From Gammaproteobacteria bacterium (lineage in GTDB: Bacteria; Pseudomonadota; Gammaproteobacteria; Burkholderiales; Rhodocyclaceae), in assembly GCA_018819515.1 (NCBI GenBank), contig JAHJPX010000002.1, forward strand, positions 158,626 through 222,625: a stretch of DNA of 64,000 nt, given 5' to 3'. Below the pieces are notes generated by a model, which searched no databases, was not told the origin of the DNA, and saw only the letters and a program-made list of their open reading frames with translations. The translations under genes and the position numbers were made by a program. Below, piece after piece: positions 14,652 through 27,252 of the stretch. Within the stretch, counting starts at the first letter, position 1. The number at the start of each line of letters is the position of its first letter.

Positions 14652-17071
14652 GGTGTTTCTCCTTTTGATGGATAGCGGTGGATCAACTCTGCGGCCCAGT
14701 CGAGGCCGCGGTGGCGCAGCCAGGCGGCTGCGAAGTCGGAAGCAGGAATGGATGACGACAGCGCATCGATGTCGCGCTGGTCTTCGGGTGTCGATGCGCC
14801 GACAAATGCCAGCGCCACTGGCCCGAGCCCCAGATCGAAGACCCGGTTGCCGAGCCGCGACTGGTAGTAGTAATCGCGCTTGGGCTGGACGGTCGCCACG
14901 ATATCGATCTGTCGCGCATTGAGGCCGAAGCCTTCGTAGATTGAGCGAATCTGCGGCTCGGTTGCCTGCGGGTTGGGCAAGAAAATGCGGTTCACGCAGC
15001 TCTCGATGATCGCGGGCGCAATACTGGAATCTTTGATGTCCGCGAGCGATTGCGTGGCGAAGATCACGGACACGTTCTTTTTGCGCAGCGTCTTCAGCCA
15101 CTGGCGAATGCGCGCAGCGAACACCGGGTCGTCGAGGAACAGCCAGGCCTCATCGAGGATCAACAGTGTCGGGGCGCCATCAAGGCGTTCTTCGAAACGC
15201 GCGAACAGGTAGCGCAGCACGGCCAGCGCAGCCGCCTTGCTATGCATCAGGTCTTCCATCTCGAACGCTTGTACGTCGGCGAAGCCGAGTTGATCATGGT
15301 CGGCATCGAGCAGCTTGCCGTGTGCACCACCTAGCACATAGGGTTGTAGGGCTTGCCGCAGCGCGTTCGATTGCAGCAGCACGGACAGGCCGGTCATGGT
15401 GCGCTGATCGAGCGGCGCGCTGGCGAGACTGTTCAGCGCCGACCACACCGCGTCCTTCACGTCCGGCCCGACCGCCACGCCCTCGTGAATCAAGCGGCCT
15501 TCGATCCACTCGGCCGCCCAGGCGCGGTAGCTGTCCTGGTCGATGCAGGCCAGCGGCTGGAAGGCGATGGCACCCTCTGCGCCCAAGTCGTAGTGCTCGC
15601 CGCCGAGTCCGAGCACGGTGGCGCGAATCGAACGCCCCATGTCGAACGCGAAGATGCGCGATCCGGCATAGCGGCGGAACTGCAATGCCAGCGTCGCGAG
15701 CAGCACCGACTTGCCCATGCCGATGGGGCCGACCACCAGCGTGTTACCGACGTCGCCGATGTGTGTGACCAGCCGGAACGGCGTCGCGCCATCGGTGCGG
15801 GTCACGATCAGCGGCGGGCCGTCAAGATGTGCATTGCGCTCTTGCCCGGCCCACACTGCCGACACCGGCAGCATGTGCGCCAGATTCAAGGTCGAGACTA
15901 TTGGCTGGCGCACGTTGGCGTAGGTGTGCCCCGGAATCGACGACAGCCAGGCATCGACCGCGTTCAACGTTTCAGGGATCGTCACGAAGCCGCGGCCCTG
16001 GATAGTCCGCTCCACTGCGCGCAACTTCTCGTCGGCGGCCGTCGCATCGGTATCGAGTACCGTCACGGTGGCGGTGACGTAGCCGAACGACACCTGGTCA
16101 CTGCCAAGCTCCTGTAGTGCTGCATCGGCATCCGCTGCCTTGTTCGAAGCATCGGAATCCACCAGCGGGCTTTCTTGCTGAAAGATGGTTTCGCGCAGCA
16201 GCGCGACGATGTTCTTCCGCTTGGCGAACCACTGGCGGCGCAAGCGTCCCAATTCGCGCTCGGATTCGGCTTTGTCGAGGCACAGGAAGCGTGTGCTCCA
16301 GCGGTAGGCAAAGCCCAGGCGGTTGAGGTCGTCGAGCAGGCCGGGCCAGGTCGAGGTGGGGAAACCGCGTACCGACACAACGCGTAAGTGCTGATTGCCA
16401 AGCATCGGTGCAAGCCCACCCGTCAGCGGTTCGTCGGCCAGCAGCGCATCAAGGTGCATCGGCACGTCGGGCACGGCCACCGAATGTCGGCGCGTGGACA
16501 CGCAGGCATGCAGGTAGGTCAAGGTCTGACCATCGTCGAGCCAGGTGATCTCCGGCATTACTCCTTCGAGCAAACCGAAGAAGCGTTCGGTCTCCGACAC
16601 GAAACCCGCCAGCCGTTCGCGCCAATCGACGCCTTCGACCTTGGTGTTCTCGTACAGCAGCTTGGCGGCGCGGGCCGTCGATTCCTCGGGCGGCAGATAG
16701 AGCAGCGTCAGGTGGTACGTGCTTTCGAAGTGGCTATCGGCTTCCTCGAAGACGGCGCGGCGTTCTTCATCGACCAGCCACGACAGTGGCTCGGGAAATA
16801 CCGATTCCGGGTAGTCTGCCGCCTCGCGCCGTTCGGCCTCCACGAACAGTGCCCAGCCGGAACCGAACCGGCGCAACGCGTTGTTCAATCGCGCCGACGT
16901 GGCGATCAGTTCGCCCTGTGTCGCGCTATCCAGGTCCGGCCCGCGAAACCGCGCCGTGCGCTGGAACGAGCCGTCCTTGTTGAGTACGACACCCGGCGCG
17001 ACCAGCCCAGCCCAGGGTAACCAGTCTGCCAGCAAGGCGGGGCGTTTGCGGTATTCGGCAAGGTGCATCAT
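14648..17071 (-). CDS. trbE: TrbE/VirB4-type conjugation ATPase
   Basis: An 807-residue VirB4-family ATPase powering pilus assembly. ATG 17071 is chosen (MMHLAEYRKRPALLADWLPWAGLVAPGVVLNKDGSFQ), the standard TrbE N-terminus; the frame is open further but that would overlap trbD. The CagE/TrbE N-terminal domain covers about 1-400. The Walker A is VVGPIGMGKSVLLATLALQF, the Walker B region LLILDEAWLFLDD, and a VirB4 motif VSVIFATQSLADI follows. Length is normal and no disruption is seen. It is downstream of trbD by 10 bp and overlaps trbJ. Confidence 0.95.
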   Translation of the reverse strand: MMHLAEYRKRPALLADWLPWAGLVAPGVVLNKDGSFQRTARFRGPDLDSATQGELIATSARLNNALRRFGSGWALFVEAERREAADYPESVFPEPLSWLVDEERRAVFEEADSHFESTYHLTLLYLPPEESTARAAKLLYENTKVEGVDWRERLAGFVSETERFFGLLEGVMPEITWLDDGQTLTYLHACVSTRRHSVAVPDVPMHLDALLADEPLTGGLAPMLGNQHLRVVSVRGFPTSTWPGLLDDLNRLGFAYRWSTRFLCLDKAESERELGRLRRQWFAKRKNIVALLRETIFQQESPLVDSDASNKAADADAALQELGSDQVSFGYVTATVTVLDTDATAADEKLRAVERTIQGRGFVTIPETLNAVDAWLSSIPGHTYANVRQPIVSTLNLAHMLPVSAVWAGQERNAHLDGPPLIVTRTDGATPFRLVTHIGDVGNTLVVGPIGMGKSVLLATLALQFRRYAGSRIFAFDMGRSIRATVLGLGGEHYDLGAEGAIAFQPLACIDQDSYRAWAAEWIEGRLIHEGVAVGPDVKDAVWSALNSLASAPLDQRTMTGLSVLLQSNALRQALQPYVLGGAHGKLLDADHDQLGFADVQAFEMEDLMHSKAAALAVLRYLFARFEERLDGAPTLLILDEAWLFLDDPVFAARIRQWLKTLRKKNVSVIFATQSLADIKDSSIAPAIIESCVNRIFLPNPQATEPQIRSIYEGFGLNARQIDIVATVQPKRDYYYQSRLGNRVFDLGLGPVALAFVGASTPEDQRDIDALSSSIPASDFAAAWLRHRGLDWAAELIHRYPSKGETP

Positions 17072-17081
17072 GGTCTTTGCC

Positions 17082-17354
17082 TCATACGTCCAACAGCGTG
17101 CGGTGCTTGATGTGCCGAGCGAAAACCGCCATGAACTGCGCGTCCAGCCGCGCGCCCCACACGGCCAGCGAGTGCCCGACAATCCACAGCGCCAGCCCAG
17201 GCAGCCAAAGCTGCAACCCGAGACCGATCGCAGCGGCCAGCGTGCCGTTGGCAATCGCCACCGTGCGCGGCGCGCCACCCAGCAATATGGGTTCGGTCAA
17301 CGAACGATGCAGCGGCACTTCAAAGCCAGGTGCGTCACCAGGCAGCGCGTTCAT
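17082..17354 (-). CDS. trbD: TrbD/VirB3-type membrane protein
   Basis: A 90-residue VirB3 homologue: GFEVPLHRSLTEPILLGGAPRTVAIANGTLAAAIGLGLQLWLPGLALWIVGHSLAVWGARLDAQFMAVFARHIKHRTLLDV. It has the conserved PLHRSLTEPILLGG entry and two membrane segments. I start at ATG 17354, which overlaps the trbC stop by 4 bp; a longer frame upstream is antisense-like to nothing recognisable. Position between trbC and trbE is standard. Confidence 0.92.
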   Translation of the reverse strand: MNALPGDAPGFEVPLHRSLTEPILLGGAPRTVAIANGTLAAAIGLGLQLWLPGLALWIVGHSLAVWGARLDAQFMAVFARHIKHRTLLDV

Positions 17355-17710
17355 GCGATTACCGCTCCGCCGGCGAAGCTGAAGAAGGTCAGGAAGAACG
17401 AGGACGCGGCGAACGCGATCGACAGACCGAAGACGATCTGCACCAGCTTGCGGAAGCCGCCGCTGGTGTCGCCGAACGCCAGCGCCAGGCCCGTGGTAAT
17501 GATGATGATCACCGCGATGATGCGGGCCACTGGTCCCTGAATGGACTCCAGCACCGATTGCAGCGGTGCTTCCCACGGCATGTTCGAGCCCGCTGCGTGC
17601 ACAGGCAGCGCCATGCACAGCAACAGCGCCGCCATGACGATGATCTGCATGCCGACCTGAAGCCGGGCGTTGTGCAGAAGCGGATTTACGGAAGTGTGCA
17701 AAGCTGTCAT
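17351..17710 (-). CDS. trbC: TrbC/VirB2-type pilin
   Basis: A 119-residue prepilin. The long signal region ends LLLCMALPVHAAGSNMPWEAPLQ, with cleavage after AHA-like sequence near residue 40. Two hydrophobic helices of the mature pilin follow (ARIIAVIIIITTGLALAFG and IVFGLSIAFAASSFFLTFFSFAGGAVIA). This matches TrbC/VirB2. The start overlaps the trbB stop by 4 bp. Confidence 0.92.
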   Translation of the reverse strand: MTALHTSVNPLLHNARLQVGMQIIVMAALLLCMALPVHAAGSNMPWEAPLQSVLESIQGPVARIIAVIIIITTGLALAFGDTSGGFRKLVQIVFGLSIAFAASSFFLTFFSFAGGAVIA

Positions 17711-18723
17711 GACGGTTCTCCGGGCGTTGATGAAGGTGAGGGGGAAGAAGGCATCAGCTCAGTGGTGAGCTGGTAGCCTTGGCTGTCGAAGCCGGTGACG
17801 CGGGCGATTTCCTGCACGCGGCGCGCATGGCCGCGACCGGCGATGTAGACGATCACGTTCACGGCCTCGGCGATCAGGGCTCGTGGTGCGGTCACGGCGA
17901 CTTCGAGAATCAGTTGTTCCAGCCGCAGCAACGCGCCCGCTGCGGAACCGGCATGGACGGTCGCGATGCCTCCCGGGTGACCGGTGCCCCAAGCCTTGAG
18001 CAAGTCGAGCGCTTCGGCGCCACGCACCTCGCCCACGACGATGCGGTCCGGCCGCAGCCGCAGGGTCGAGCGCACCAGCTCGGCCATGGTCACGACACCA
18101 GCACGGGTGCGCAGCGGCACGTGGTCGCGTGCCGTACATTGCAGCTCCACCGTGTCTTCGAGCACGATCACGCGGTCGCCGGTGGCGGCGATCTCGTCGA
18201 GCAGGGCATTGGCCAGCGTGGTCTTGCCGGTGCTGGTGCCACCCGCGATCAGGATGTTCTGGCGTTCGTACACGGCACTGCGCAGGAAGTCCGCCTGAGC
18301 CTCGGTCAGGATGCCGTCGGCCACGTAGGTGTCGAGCCGAATCAAGCTGACCGCGCGCTTGCGCAGCGCGAAGACCGGCCCCGGCGTCACGGGCGGTAAC
18401 GCGCCTTCGAAACGTTCGCCCGTTTCGGGCAGTTCGGCGGATAACAGCGGCTTGCCCGCATGCACTTCGGCGCGCACATGGGCGGCGACCAGTCGGATGA
18501 TGCGTTCGCCGTCGGCGGGCGTGAGGCTGACACCCAGCGGTTCGCGCCCACCGCTCAACCGATCGATCCACAGCGAACCGTCGGGGTTGAGCATGACTTC
18601 CACCACGTCGGGGTCGTTCAAGGCCTTGGCGATGTCCGGCCCCATCGCCGTGCGCAGCATGCGCACGCGACGTTCCAGTGCCAGCGAGGCCGACAAGCCC
18701 TGATCGCGCGGCGGGTTGCTCAT
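17707..18723 (-). CDS. trbB: TrbB/VirB11-type secretion ATPase
   Basis: A 338-residue VirB11-family hexameric ATPase. Visible motifs are the N-terminal LRTAMGPDIAKALNDPDVVEVMLNPDGSLWIDRL, the Walker A IAGGTSTGKTTLANALLDEI (about 160-175), the Asp box VIVLEDTVELQCTA, the Walker B LRLRPDRIVVGEVRGAEALDLLKAWGTGHPGGIATVHA with the histidine box. It is the first trb gene after the RHH gene in the leftward operon, which it overlaps by 4 bp. Confidence 0.95.
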   Translation of the reverse strand: MSNPPRDQGLSASLALERRVRMLRTAMGPDIAKALNDPDVVEVMLNPDGSLWIDRLSGGREPLGVSLTPADGERIIRLVAAHVRAEVHAGKPLLSAELPETGERFEGALPPVTPGPVFALRKRAVSLIRLDTYVADGILTEAQADFLRSAVYERQNILIAGGTSTGKTTLANALLDEIAATGDRVIVLEDTVELQCTARDHVPLRTRAGVVTMAELVRSTLRLRPDRIVVGEVRGAEALDLLKAWGTGHPGGIATVHAGSAAGALLRLEQLILEVAVTAPRALIAEAVNVIVYIAGRGHARRVQEIARVTGFDSQGYQLTTELMPSSPSPSSTPGEPS

Positions 18724-19217
18724 GACGGCGCTGCCCCGGACTCGTCGGCAGCCGCTGCGGCGTGAACGCTTTCCGGCTGGCCGAAGAACTGGCTGGGGTC
18801 GGGCTGAATCTCTTCGATCACGTCCTTGACCAGGCTGCGCCCGCGCAGCAGATGCCGACCAAGCTGTTCGATGAACTGCTCGAAGCGTGCGCGGCCCTGG
18901 GCGCGCGCCGCCTCCTGATGCGCCTCCGGCACCGGGGTGCTGACGGTGAGGAAGTAGCGCACGTAGAGTGCCAACGTCTCGATGAGAATATTCTGATCCC
19001 GCTCCAGCTTATCGAACTGGCGAGACAAGCGATCCAGCCGTTTGGCGATGGCGGCTTCGCGCTGGTCGCCGGAGTCGGGTGACAGGAACGAGGCCAGTGC
19101 GGCGGCGACGATCGAGGACTTGGACAAGCCCTTCATGGCCGCCAGCTCGTCGAGCCGCTTGGCGTGCTCGTGCTCGATGAATAGGTTCAGGCGCTTACGT
19201 GAATAGCCTTGGCTCAT
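18720..19217 (-). CDS. Ribbon-helix-helix (CopG-like) protein between traG and trbB
   Basis: A 165-residue protein with an N-terminal ribbon-helix-helix DNA-binding domain (YSRKRLNLFIEHEHAKRLDELAAMKGLSKSSIVAAALASFLSP). A helical segment with coiled-coil character follows (REAAIAKRLDRLSRQFDKLERDQNILIETLALYVRYFLTV), ending in an acidic Ala-rich tail. A CopG-like gene at this point is a conserved feature of Tn4371-like transfer operons. It overlaps both neighbours by 4 bp. A role in regulating transfer genes is inferred from fold and position only. Confidence 0.8.
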   Translation of the reverse strand: MSQGYSRKRLNLFIEHEHAKRLDELAAMKGLSKSSIVAAALASFLSPDSGDQREAAIAKRLDRLSRQFDKLERDQNILIETLALYVRYFLTVSTPVPEAHQEAARAQGRARFEQFIEQLGRHLLRGRSLVKDVIEEIQPDPSQFFGQPESVHAAAAADESGAAPS

Positions 19218-21205
19218 AGAGATATCCCGTCATCAGGATCGAGGGCGGCCAGCCGCGCCGTGCGTTGCAGGCGCGGATCGAGCTGGGCGGGCAAGGGCAG
19301 CGGCAGGTCGTCGTCATCGAACAGCCCCAGGTCATCCATCGCGTGTTCGGGCTCTGGCGTGAGCACGACTTCGGCCAGTTCCGGCTGCTGCTGGTGGCCA
19401 CCGTCGTCGATGGACTCCCCGTGTGCGGGGAGGACCAGACCGAGAATCGGTGCGGCGGGTATCGCCAGTCCGGTCCAATCGTCCGGCCGCAATGGCGGTG
19501 CATCGGCATAGTGCCCAAGCAGCAATGGCGGCGGCGCCTGCATGCGCGTCTTGAAATTCGCATCCAGGTAGTAGCGGATTTTTTGCGCTTTGATCGGTGG
19601 ATGGCCAGACACCATCACCACCTCGTCGTCGGGCGGCAGTTGCATGACCTCGCCGGGTGTGAGCAGTGGTCGTGCGGTTTCCTGCCGCGACACCATCAAG
19701 TGACCGAGCCACGGGGCCAGCCGATGGCCCGCGTAATTGCGCTGCGCGCGCAATTCGGTTGCGGTGCCCAATGCTTCCGAAATACGTTTGGCAGTACGTT
19801 CGTCGTTGGTCGCAAACGCGATCCGCACATGACAGTTGTCGAGGATCGAATGGTTTTGACCATAGGCCTTGTCGATTTGATTCAAGGACTGGGCGATCAG
19901 GAAGGCGCGCAGTCCGTAACCCGCCATGAAGGCCAAGGCGGACTCGAAGAAGTCGAGCCGCCCCAGTGCCGGAAACTCGTCAAGCATCAACAGCAGCTTG
20001 TGGCGGCGCGCGATGCCATCCGAGCCATCGAGCGATTCGGTCAAGCGTCGCCCGATCTGGTTGAGGATCAGCCGGATCAGCGGCTTGGTGCGACTGATGT
20101 CCGAGGGTGGTACCACCAGGTAAAGCGATACCGGGTGATCAGCATCGATCAGGTCGGCGATGCGCCAGTCGCAACGTGAGGTCACTTCGGCCACCGTGGG
20201 ATCGCGGTACAGGCCCAAGAAACTCATCGCGGTGGACAGCACACCCGAGCGCTCGTTCTCGCTCTTGTTGAGCACCTCGCGCGCCGCGGATGCAACAACC
20301 GGGTGCGTTGTTTTGCCCATGTGGCATGTCGTCATCATCCGGTGCAGTGTGACCTCGAACGGGCAGGCCGGGTCGGACAGGAAATTGGCGACACCGCGTA
20401 GCGTTTTGTCCTCGCACGCGTAGAGCACATGCAGGATCGCGCCGACCAGCAGTGCGTGCGAAGTCTTCTCCCAGTGGTTGCGCCGCTCCAGCGCGCCTTC
20501 GGGATCGACCAGGATGTCGGCAATGTTCTGCACGTCGCGTACTTCGTGCATGCCGCGCCGCACTTCGAGCAGCGGGTTGTAGGCGGCAGACCGTGCATCT
20601 GTCGGGTTGAACAGCAGGCAGTGCGAGAAGCGCGAGCGCCAGCCGGCGGTCAAAGTCCAGTTCTCGCCCTTGATGTCGTGGATGACGGCGGAACCGGGCC
20701 ACGAAAGCAGCGTAGGCACCACCAGACCGACACCCTTGCCGGAGCGGGTCGGCGCGAAGGCCATCACATGCTCGGGACCTTCATGACGGAGGTAGTCGCC
20801 ATTTTTGCGGCCCAGGAAAACCCCGGCGGGTCTGGTCAGGCCGGAACGATGGATTTCAGCCGGCAGCGCCCAACGCGCCGAACCGTAGGTTGTAACGATC
20901 CTGGACTGCCGGGCGCGCCACACCGACATGGCGATGGCCACTATCGCACCGGCGAAGCCGCTGCACGCTGCGATGGCACCGCCGCGCAGGAAGACGTCTG
21001 GCGCATAGGCATCGAAGAAGTACCACCACACGAACAACCGCCACGGGTGATAGACCGGCGTACCCAGCAGGTCGAACCACGGTGCACCCAAGCGTAGCTG
21101 GTAGCCCAGTGCCGCCGCCGTCCATTGGGTGGCGCTCCATATCCCGAGGATTACGATGGTGAAGACCGTCGTGATCTGGCCAATCAGCACGCCGGTCGGC
21201 ACCAT
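19214..21205 (-). CDS. traG: TraG/VirD4-type coupling protein
   Basis: A 663-residue type IV coupling protein linking the relaxosome to the secretion channel. It has two N-terminal membrane spans (about 8-28 and 65-95) and TYGSARWALPAEIHRSGL. The Walker A is AFAPTRSGKGVGLVVPTLLSW, followed by VIHDIKGENWTLTAGWR, the Walker B KLLLMLDEFPALGRLDFFESAL and the motif AYGQNHSILDNCHVRIAFATNDERTAKRIS. The acidic C-terminus ends in a DDDLPLPLPAQLDPRLQRTARLAALDPDDGISL segment that may bind substrates. ATG 21205 has GGGGG about 8 bp upstream; ATG 21220 is also possible. It heads the leftward transfer operon. Confidence 0.94.
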   Translation of the reverse strand: MVPTGVLIGQITTVFTIVILGIWSATQWTAAALGYQLRLGAPWFDLLGTPVYHPWRLFVWWYFFDAYAPDVFLRGGAIAACSGFAGAIVAIAMSVWRARQSRIVTTYGSARWALPAEIHRSGLTRPAGVFLGRKNGDYLRHEGPEHVMAFAPTRSGKGVGLVVPTLLSWPGSAVIHDIKGENWTLTAGWRSRFSHCLLFNPTDARSAAYNPLLEVRRGMHEVRDVQNIADILVDPEGALERRNHWEKTSHALLVGAILHVLYACEDKTLRGVANFLSDPACPFEVTLHRMMTTCHMGKTTHPVVASAAREVLNKSENERSGVLSTAMSFLGLYRDPTVAEVTSRCDWRIADLIDADHPVSLYLVVPPSDISRTKPLIRLILNQIGRRLTESLDGSDGIARRHKLLLMLDEFPALGRLDFFESALAFMAGYGLRAFLIAQSLNQIDKAYGQNHSILDNCHVRIAFATNDERTAKRISEALGTATELRAQRNYAGHRLAPWLGHLMVSRQETARPLLTPGEVMQLPPDDEVVMVSGHPPIKAQKIRYYLDANFKTRMQAPPPLLLGHYADAPPLRPDDWTGLAIPAAPILGLVLPAHGESIDDGGHQQQPELAEVVLTPEPEHAMDDLGLFDDDDLPLPLPAQLDPRLQRTARLAALDPDDGISL

Positions 21206-21898
21206 GCCACACCCCCTCATGTGGATTACTCGATTCAGTCCATTTCGATGTGCCGTCAGCGCGGTATCCGCGAATCAGGATCGGCCTGGCGTCAAGGTTC
21301 GAAGCGGCACCGATTCGGCACCGCTTTAGACATCGCAAGTTTGGGGTCGCCGCGTGCAGGAGAAAACCTGCTCCGGCGAAAGTTAGCTAGGAGGGGAGTA
21401 CGACGATGAATATTTCTGTCGCGGTGCGCTCGTGGTAGTGCCACCGCTCTAGCCGGTTCGAATTCAAGCTTCCCGCCGCCGCGCGGGTTATAGTGTCAAT
21501 CTGCGGGACGTGTCTCAAGTCGGAGTCTCGGCAATTTTCCCGCAGTTCGGCGCTGCAGTACGCCGTATGACCGGCCTTGGCCAACGGAACCGTCATAGGG
21601 CGACCAGCGAAATCAAACCACTGATCGACCGGTTCCGGTCCGATACCGGAACTTCGAGTCCCCCACTGCAGCCATTGTTCTCGATACGGCGACAACATGA
21701 ATCCTTGAGTTGATTGTCAGGCTCACCTAGTGCGCCTGGACCCGCGAATAATGCTTAACTGCTGTCGCGATATTCCTCCTGCGAACCGTCTGGTACACCG
21801 TAACCAGTCCCTTACTATGGCATTGCTCACAACTGGCTACTGCTGGAAAATACGGGGCTTGCCCGGAACCCAAGAACAATGACGACATCCGCCAGATC
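21206..21898. other. Intergenic region between traG and the helicase operon
   Basis: About 690 bp between two divergent operons. I see no recognisable protein, RNA gene or terminator. It must contain the promoters for leftward traG-trb and for the rightward six-gene operon, but no consensus pair stands out. It probably marks the left border of the cargo segment 21.2-33.4 kb. Confidence 0.5.
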
Positions 21899-25470
<3,572 letters not shown>

Positions 25471-25474
<4 letters not shown>

Positions 25475-26340
25475 TTCATTACCTGCCGACCATTCGCAGC
25501 CAAGAGCAGGGATTCACGAATCTCGCGATATTGGCCGTCGAAGCGAAGGAACTGACTTCCAGTAGGTTGGAGGTGGACTTCTCGCGCTGCGGGTTTTTCG
25601 ACGCCAACATGGCAGCTCCGCTGGCGGCCATACTGGCGCGGGTCGCCGATGCTTTCAATGCCGTCACTGTCGTCAATGTGCCATCGGCCATCGAGCGTAT
25701 TCTGCGCAAGAATCGTTTTCTGGCCGGATACGGTTATGCCCCCATGGACGACGCGAACCGAACGACGTTGCCGTTTCGCCGCATTCAGTTGTCTGAACAA
25801 GGTTTGTTTGCCGATTACCTGGAACAGCATATGAATGGGAAAGGCATTCCGCGCATGACCGAAGGCTTGGGCAAAGTCTTTCGGCAGAGCATTTTCGAGG
25901 TATTCCAGAATACGGTCATTCATTCCGCCTCGCCATTCGGCGCCTTCGTCTGCGGCCAGTTCTATCCTCAGTATCAACGCTTGGACCTGACGATCTCCGA
26001 TGCGGGCGTCGGTATCCGAACCAACGTGCGGCGCTATCTTGGCCAGGCCATCTCGTCGGTTGAAGCCATCCGGTGGGCGCTGCAAGACGGAAACACCACC
26101 AAGACTGGATCGCAGCCCGGTGGCGTCGGCTTGAAATTTCTGCATGATTTTGTTGCCTTGAACCAGGGCAAGATTCAAATCGCTTCGCGTTTGGGATTCT
26201 ACGAATATCGCGACGGCAAAGAGACGTTCAAGAAACTCGCTGCGGATTTTCCGGGGACGACGGTCAATCTCGAAATCAACACGGGCGACACCAGCGCCTA
26301 TCGTTTGAATTCGGAAATCACGGCCAAAGATATTTTCTAG
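25471..26340 (+). CDS. STAS-like plus GHKL (histidine-kinase-type) ATPase protein, embedded in Hma operon
   Basis: A 289-residue protein with two parts. Residues 15-85 look STAS-like (SSRLEVDFSRCGFFDANMAAPLAAILARVADAFNAVTVVNVPSAIERILRKN). Residues 130-280 are a GHKL ATPase: N box IFEVFQNTVIHSA (E143, N146), G1 box SDAGVGI (D177), G2 box PGGVGLKFLHDF (217-224). There is no membrane segment, phospho-acceptor histidine or receiver. The ATG overlaps the helicase stop by 4 bp and a DUF4325 gene follows 14 bp later. Such STAS/anti-sigma-like ATPases often occur beside DUF4325 proteins, suggesting a partner-switching type sensor. Function here is inferred; a link to the PIN nuclease downstream is proposed in the findings. 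Confidence 0.75.
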
Positions 26341-26354
26341 TATTGGATAACGCT

Positions 26355-26711
26355 ATGAGTAAGGAAATTATTGTTCGTGTCTTCGATGTTGTCGGGGGAC
26401 CCCTCTGCGTGTCCGCCGATGACGGCCAGGCCGTGCACGACAAGATCGTGCCCTTGTTGCGGGAAGACAGCAAAGTGGCCCTCTCCTTCGGGAACGTCGA
26501 AACCCTGATATCGGCCTTCCTGAACGCCGCCATCGGCCAGCTTTACGGCGAGTTCCCCGAAGACAAGATTCGAGCGCTGCTTTCGGTCCGCGACATGTCC
26601 CAGGAGGATCTGGCGCTACTCAAGCGCGTTGTCGATAACGCCAAGGTCTATTTCCTGAACCGCAAACAGTTCGACCAGGCCTGGAAGGAGGAAGTCGGCG
26701 ATGAAGAATAG
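26355..26711 (+). CDS. DUF4325 (STAS-like) protein
   Basis: A 118-residue protein: KEIIVRVFDVVGGPLCVSADDGQAVHDKIVPLLREDSKVALSFGNVETLISAFLNAAIGQLYGEFPEDKIRALL. This pattern, a short beta strand, then VALSFGNVETLISAFLNAAIGQLYGEF, is the DUF4325 STAS-like signature. It ends in a charged helix (QEDLALLKRVVDNAKVYFLNRKQFDQAWKEEV). I use ATG 26355; a TTG 12 bp earlier is in frame. It overlaps the PIN gene by 11 bp. Position beside a GHKL ATPase resembles an anti-sigma/antagonist pair. No biochemical function is established. Confidence 0.8.
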   Translation: MSKEIIVRVFDVVGGPLCVSADDGQAVHDKIVPLLREDSKVALSFGNVETLISAFLNAAIGQLYGEFPEDKIRALLSVRDMSQEDLALLKRVVDNAKVYFLNRKQFDQAWKEEVGDEE

Positions 26712-27252
26712 GGCGCACGACCTTACTGCCTACGCCTTCTCCAAGGGCGACGCGCTGCTGCTCGACACCAACGTCTGGCTCTATTTGTTTCCCGCGCCCT
26801 CGAACAAGCAGCCAGCCTTTGCCGCAAGCTACTCCGGCGCCTTCAAGAAGATGCTTGCCGCCGGTGCGCATCTGGCGATGGACGCACTGGTTCTCAGCGA
26901 GTATCTGAACCGCTATTGCCGCATTGAATGGACTGCTTTGCACAAGGCGGCTCATCCGGATTTCAAACGCTTTCGCCAGTCCGCAGACTATGCGCCGGTT
27001 GGGCAGGGTGCGGCACTTTACGCGAAGAACATCCTCAAGCAATGCGCAAGGCATGACCATCCGTTTGCCTCGATCAACGTCGCCCAGGTGGTGGCCGACT
27101 TCGAGTCGGGCAGCAACGACTTCAACGATGGTCTGCTGGCCGAGACCTGCCGTATCAATGGCTGGAAGCTGGTGACCAACGACGGCGATTTCACCCAGGG
27201 CGGCATCGAGGTACTGACAACTAACCGCAAGCTGATTGCCTCCTGCACGTGA
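26701..27252 (+). CDS. PIN-domain nuclease, embedded in Hma operon
   Basis: A 183-residue PIN-fold protein. Acidic residues fall where the family requires them: D22 in ALLLDTNVWLYLF, E67 in LVLSEYLNR, D140/D143 in NDFNDGLLAETC, and N160/D161/D163 in LVTNDGDF. PIN proteins are metal-dependent ribonucleases, often toxins. No separate VapB-like antitoxin is present; the two genes before it are the GHKL and DUF4325 proteins, which could restrain it. The start overlaps the DUF4325 gene by 11 bp and its stop overlaps the methylase start by 4 bp (GTGA), so it is fully coupled into the operon. Confidence 0.85.
   Translation: MKNRAHDLTAYAFSKGDALLLDTNVWLYLFPAPSNKQPAFAASYSGAFKKMLAAGAHLAMDALVLSEYLNRYCRIEWTALHKAAHPDFKRFRQSADYAPVGQGAALYAKNILKQCARHDHPFASINVAQVVADFESGSNDFNDGLLAETCRINGWKLVTNDGDFTQGGIEVLTTNRKLIASCT

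Noticed and set aside
21387..21698. 103-codon leftward frame before the helicase operon
   Set aside because: No domain, no clear ribosome site and an unusual composition; another frame on the opposite strand overlaps it. Treated as noncoding.
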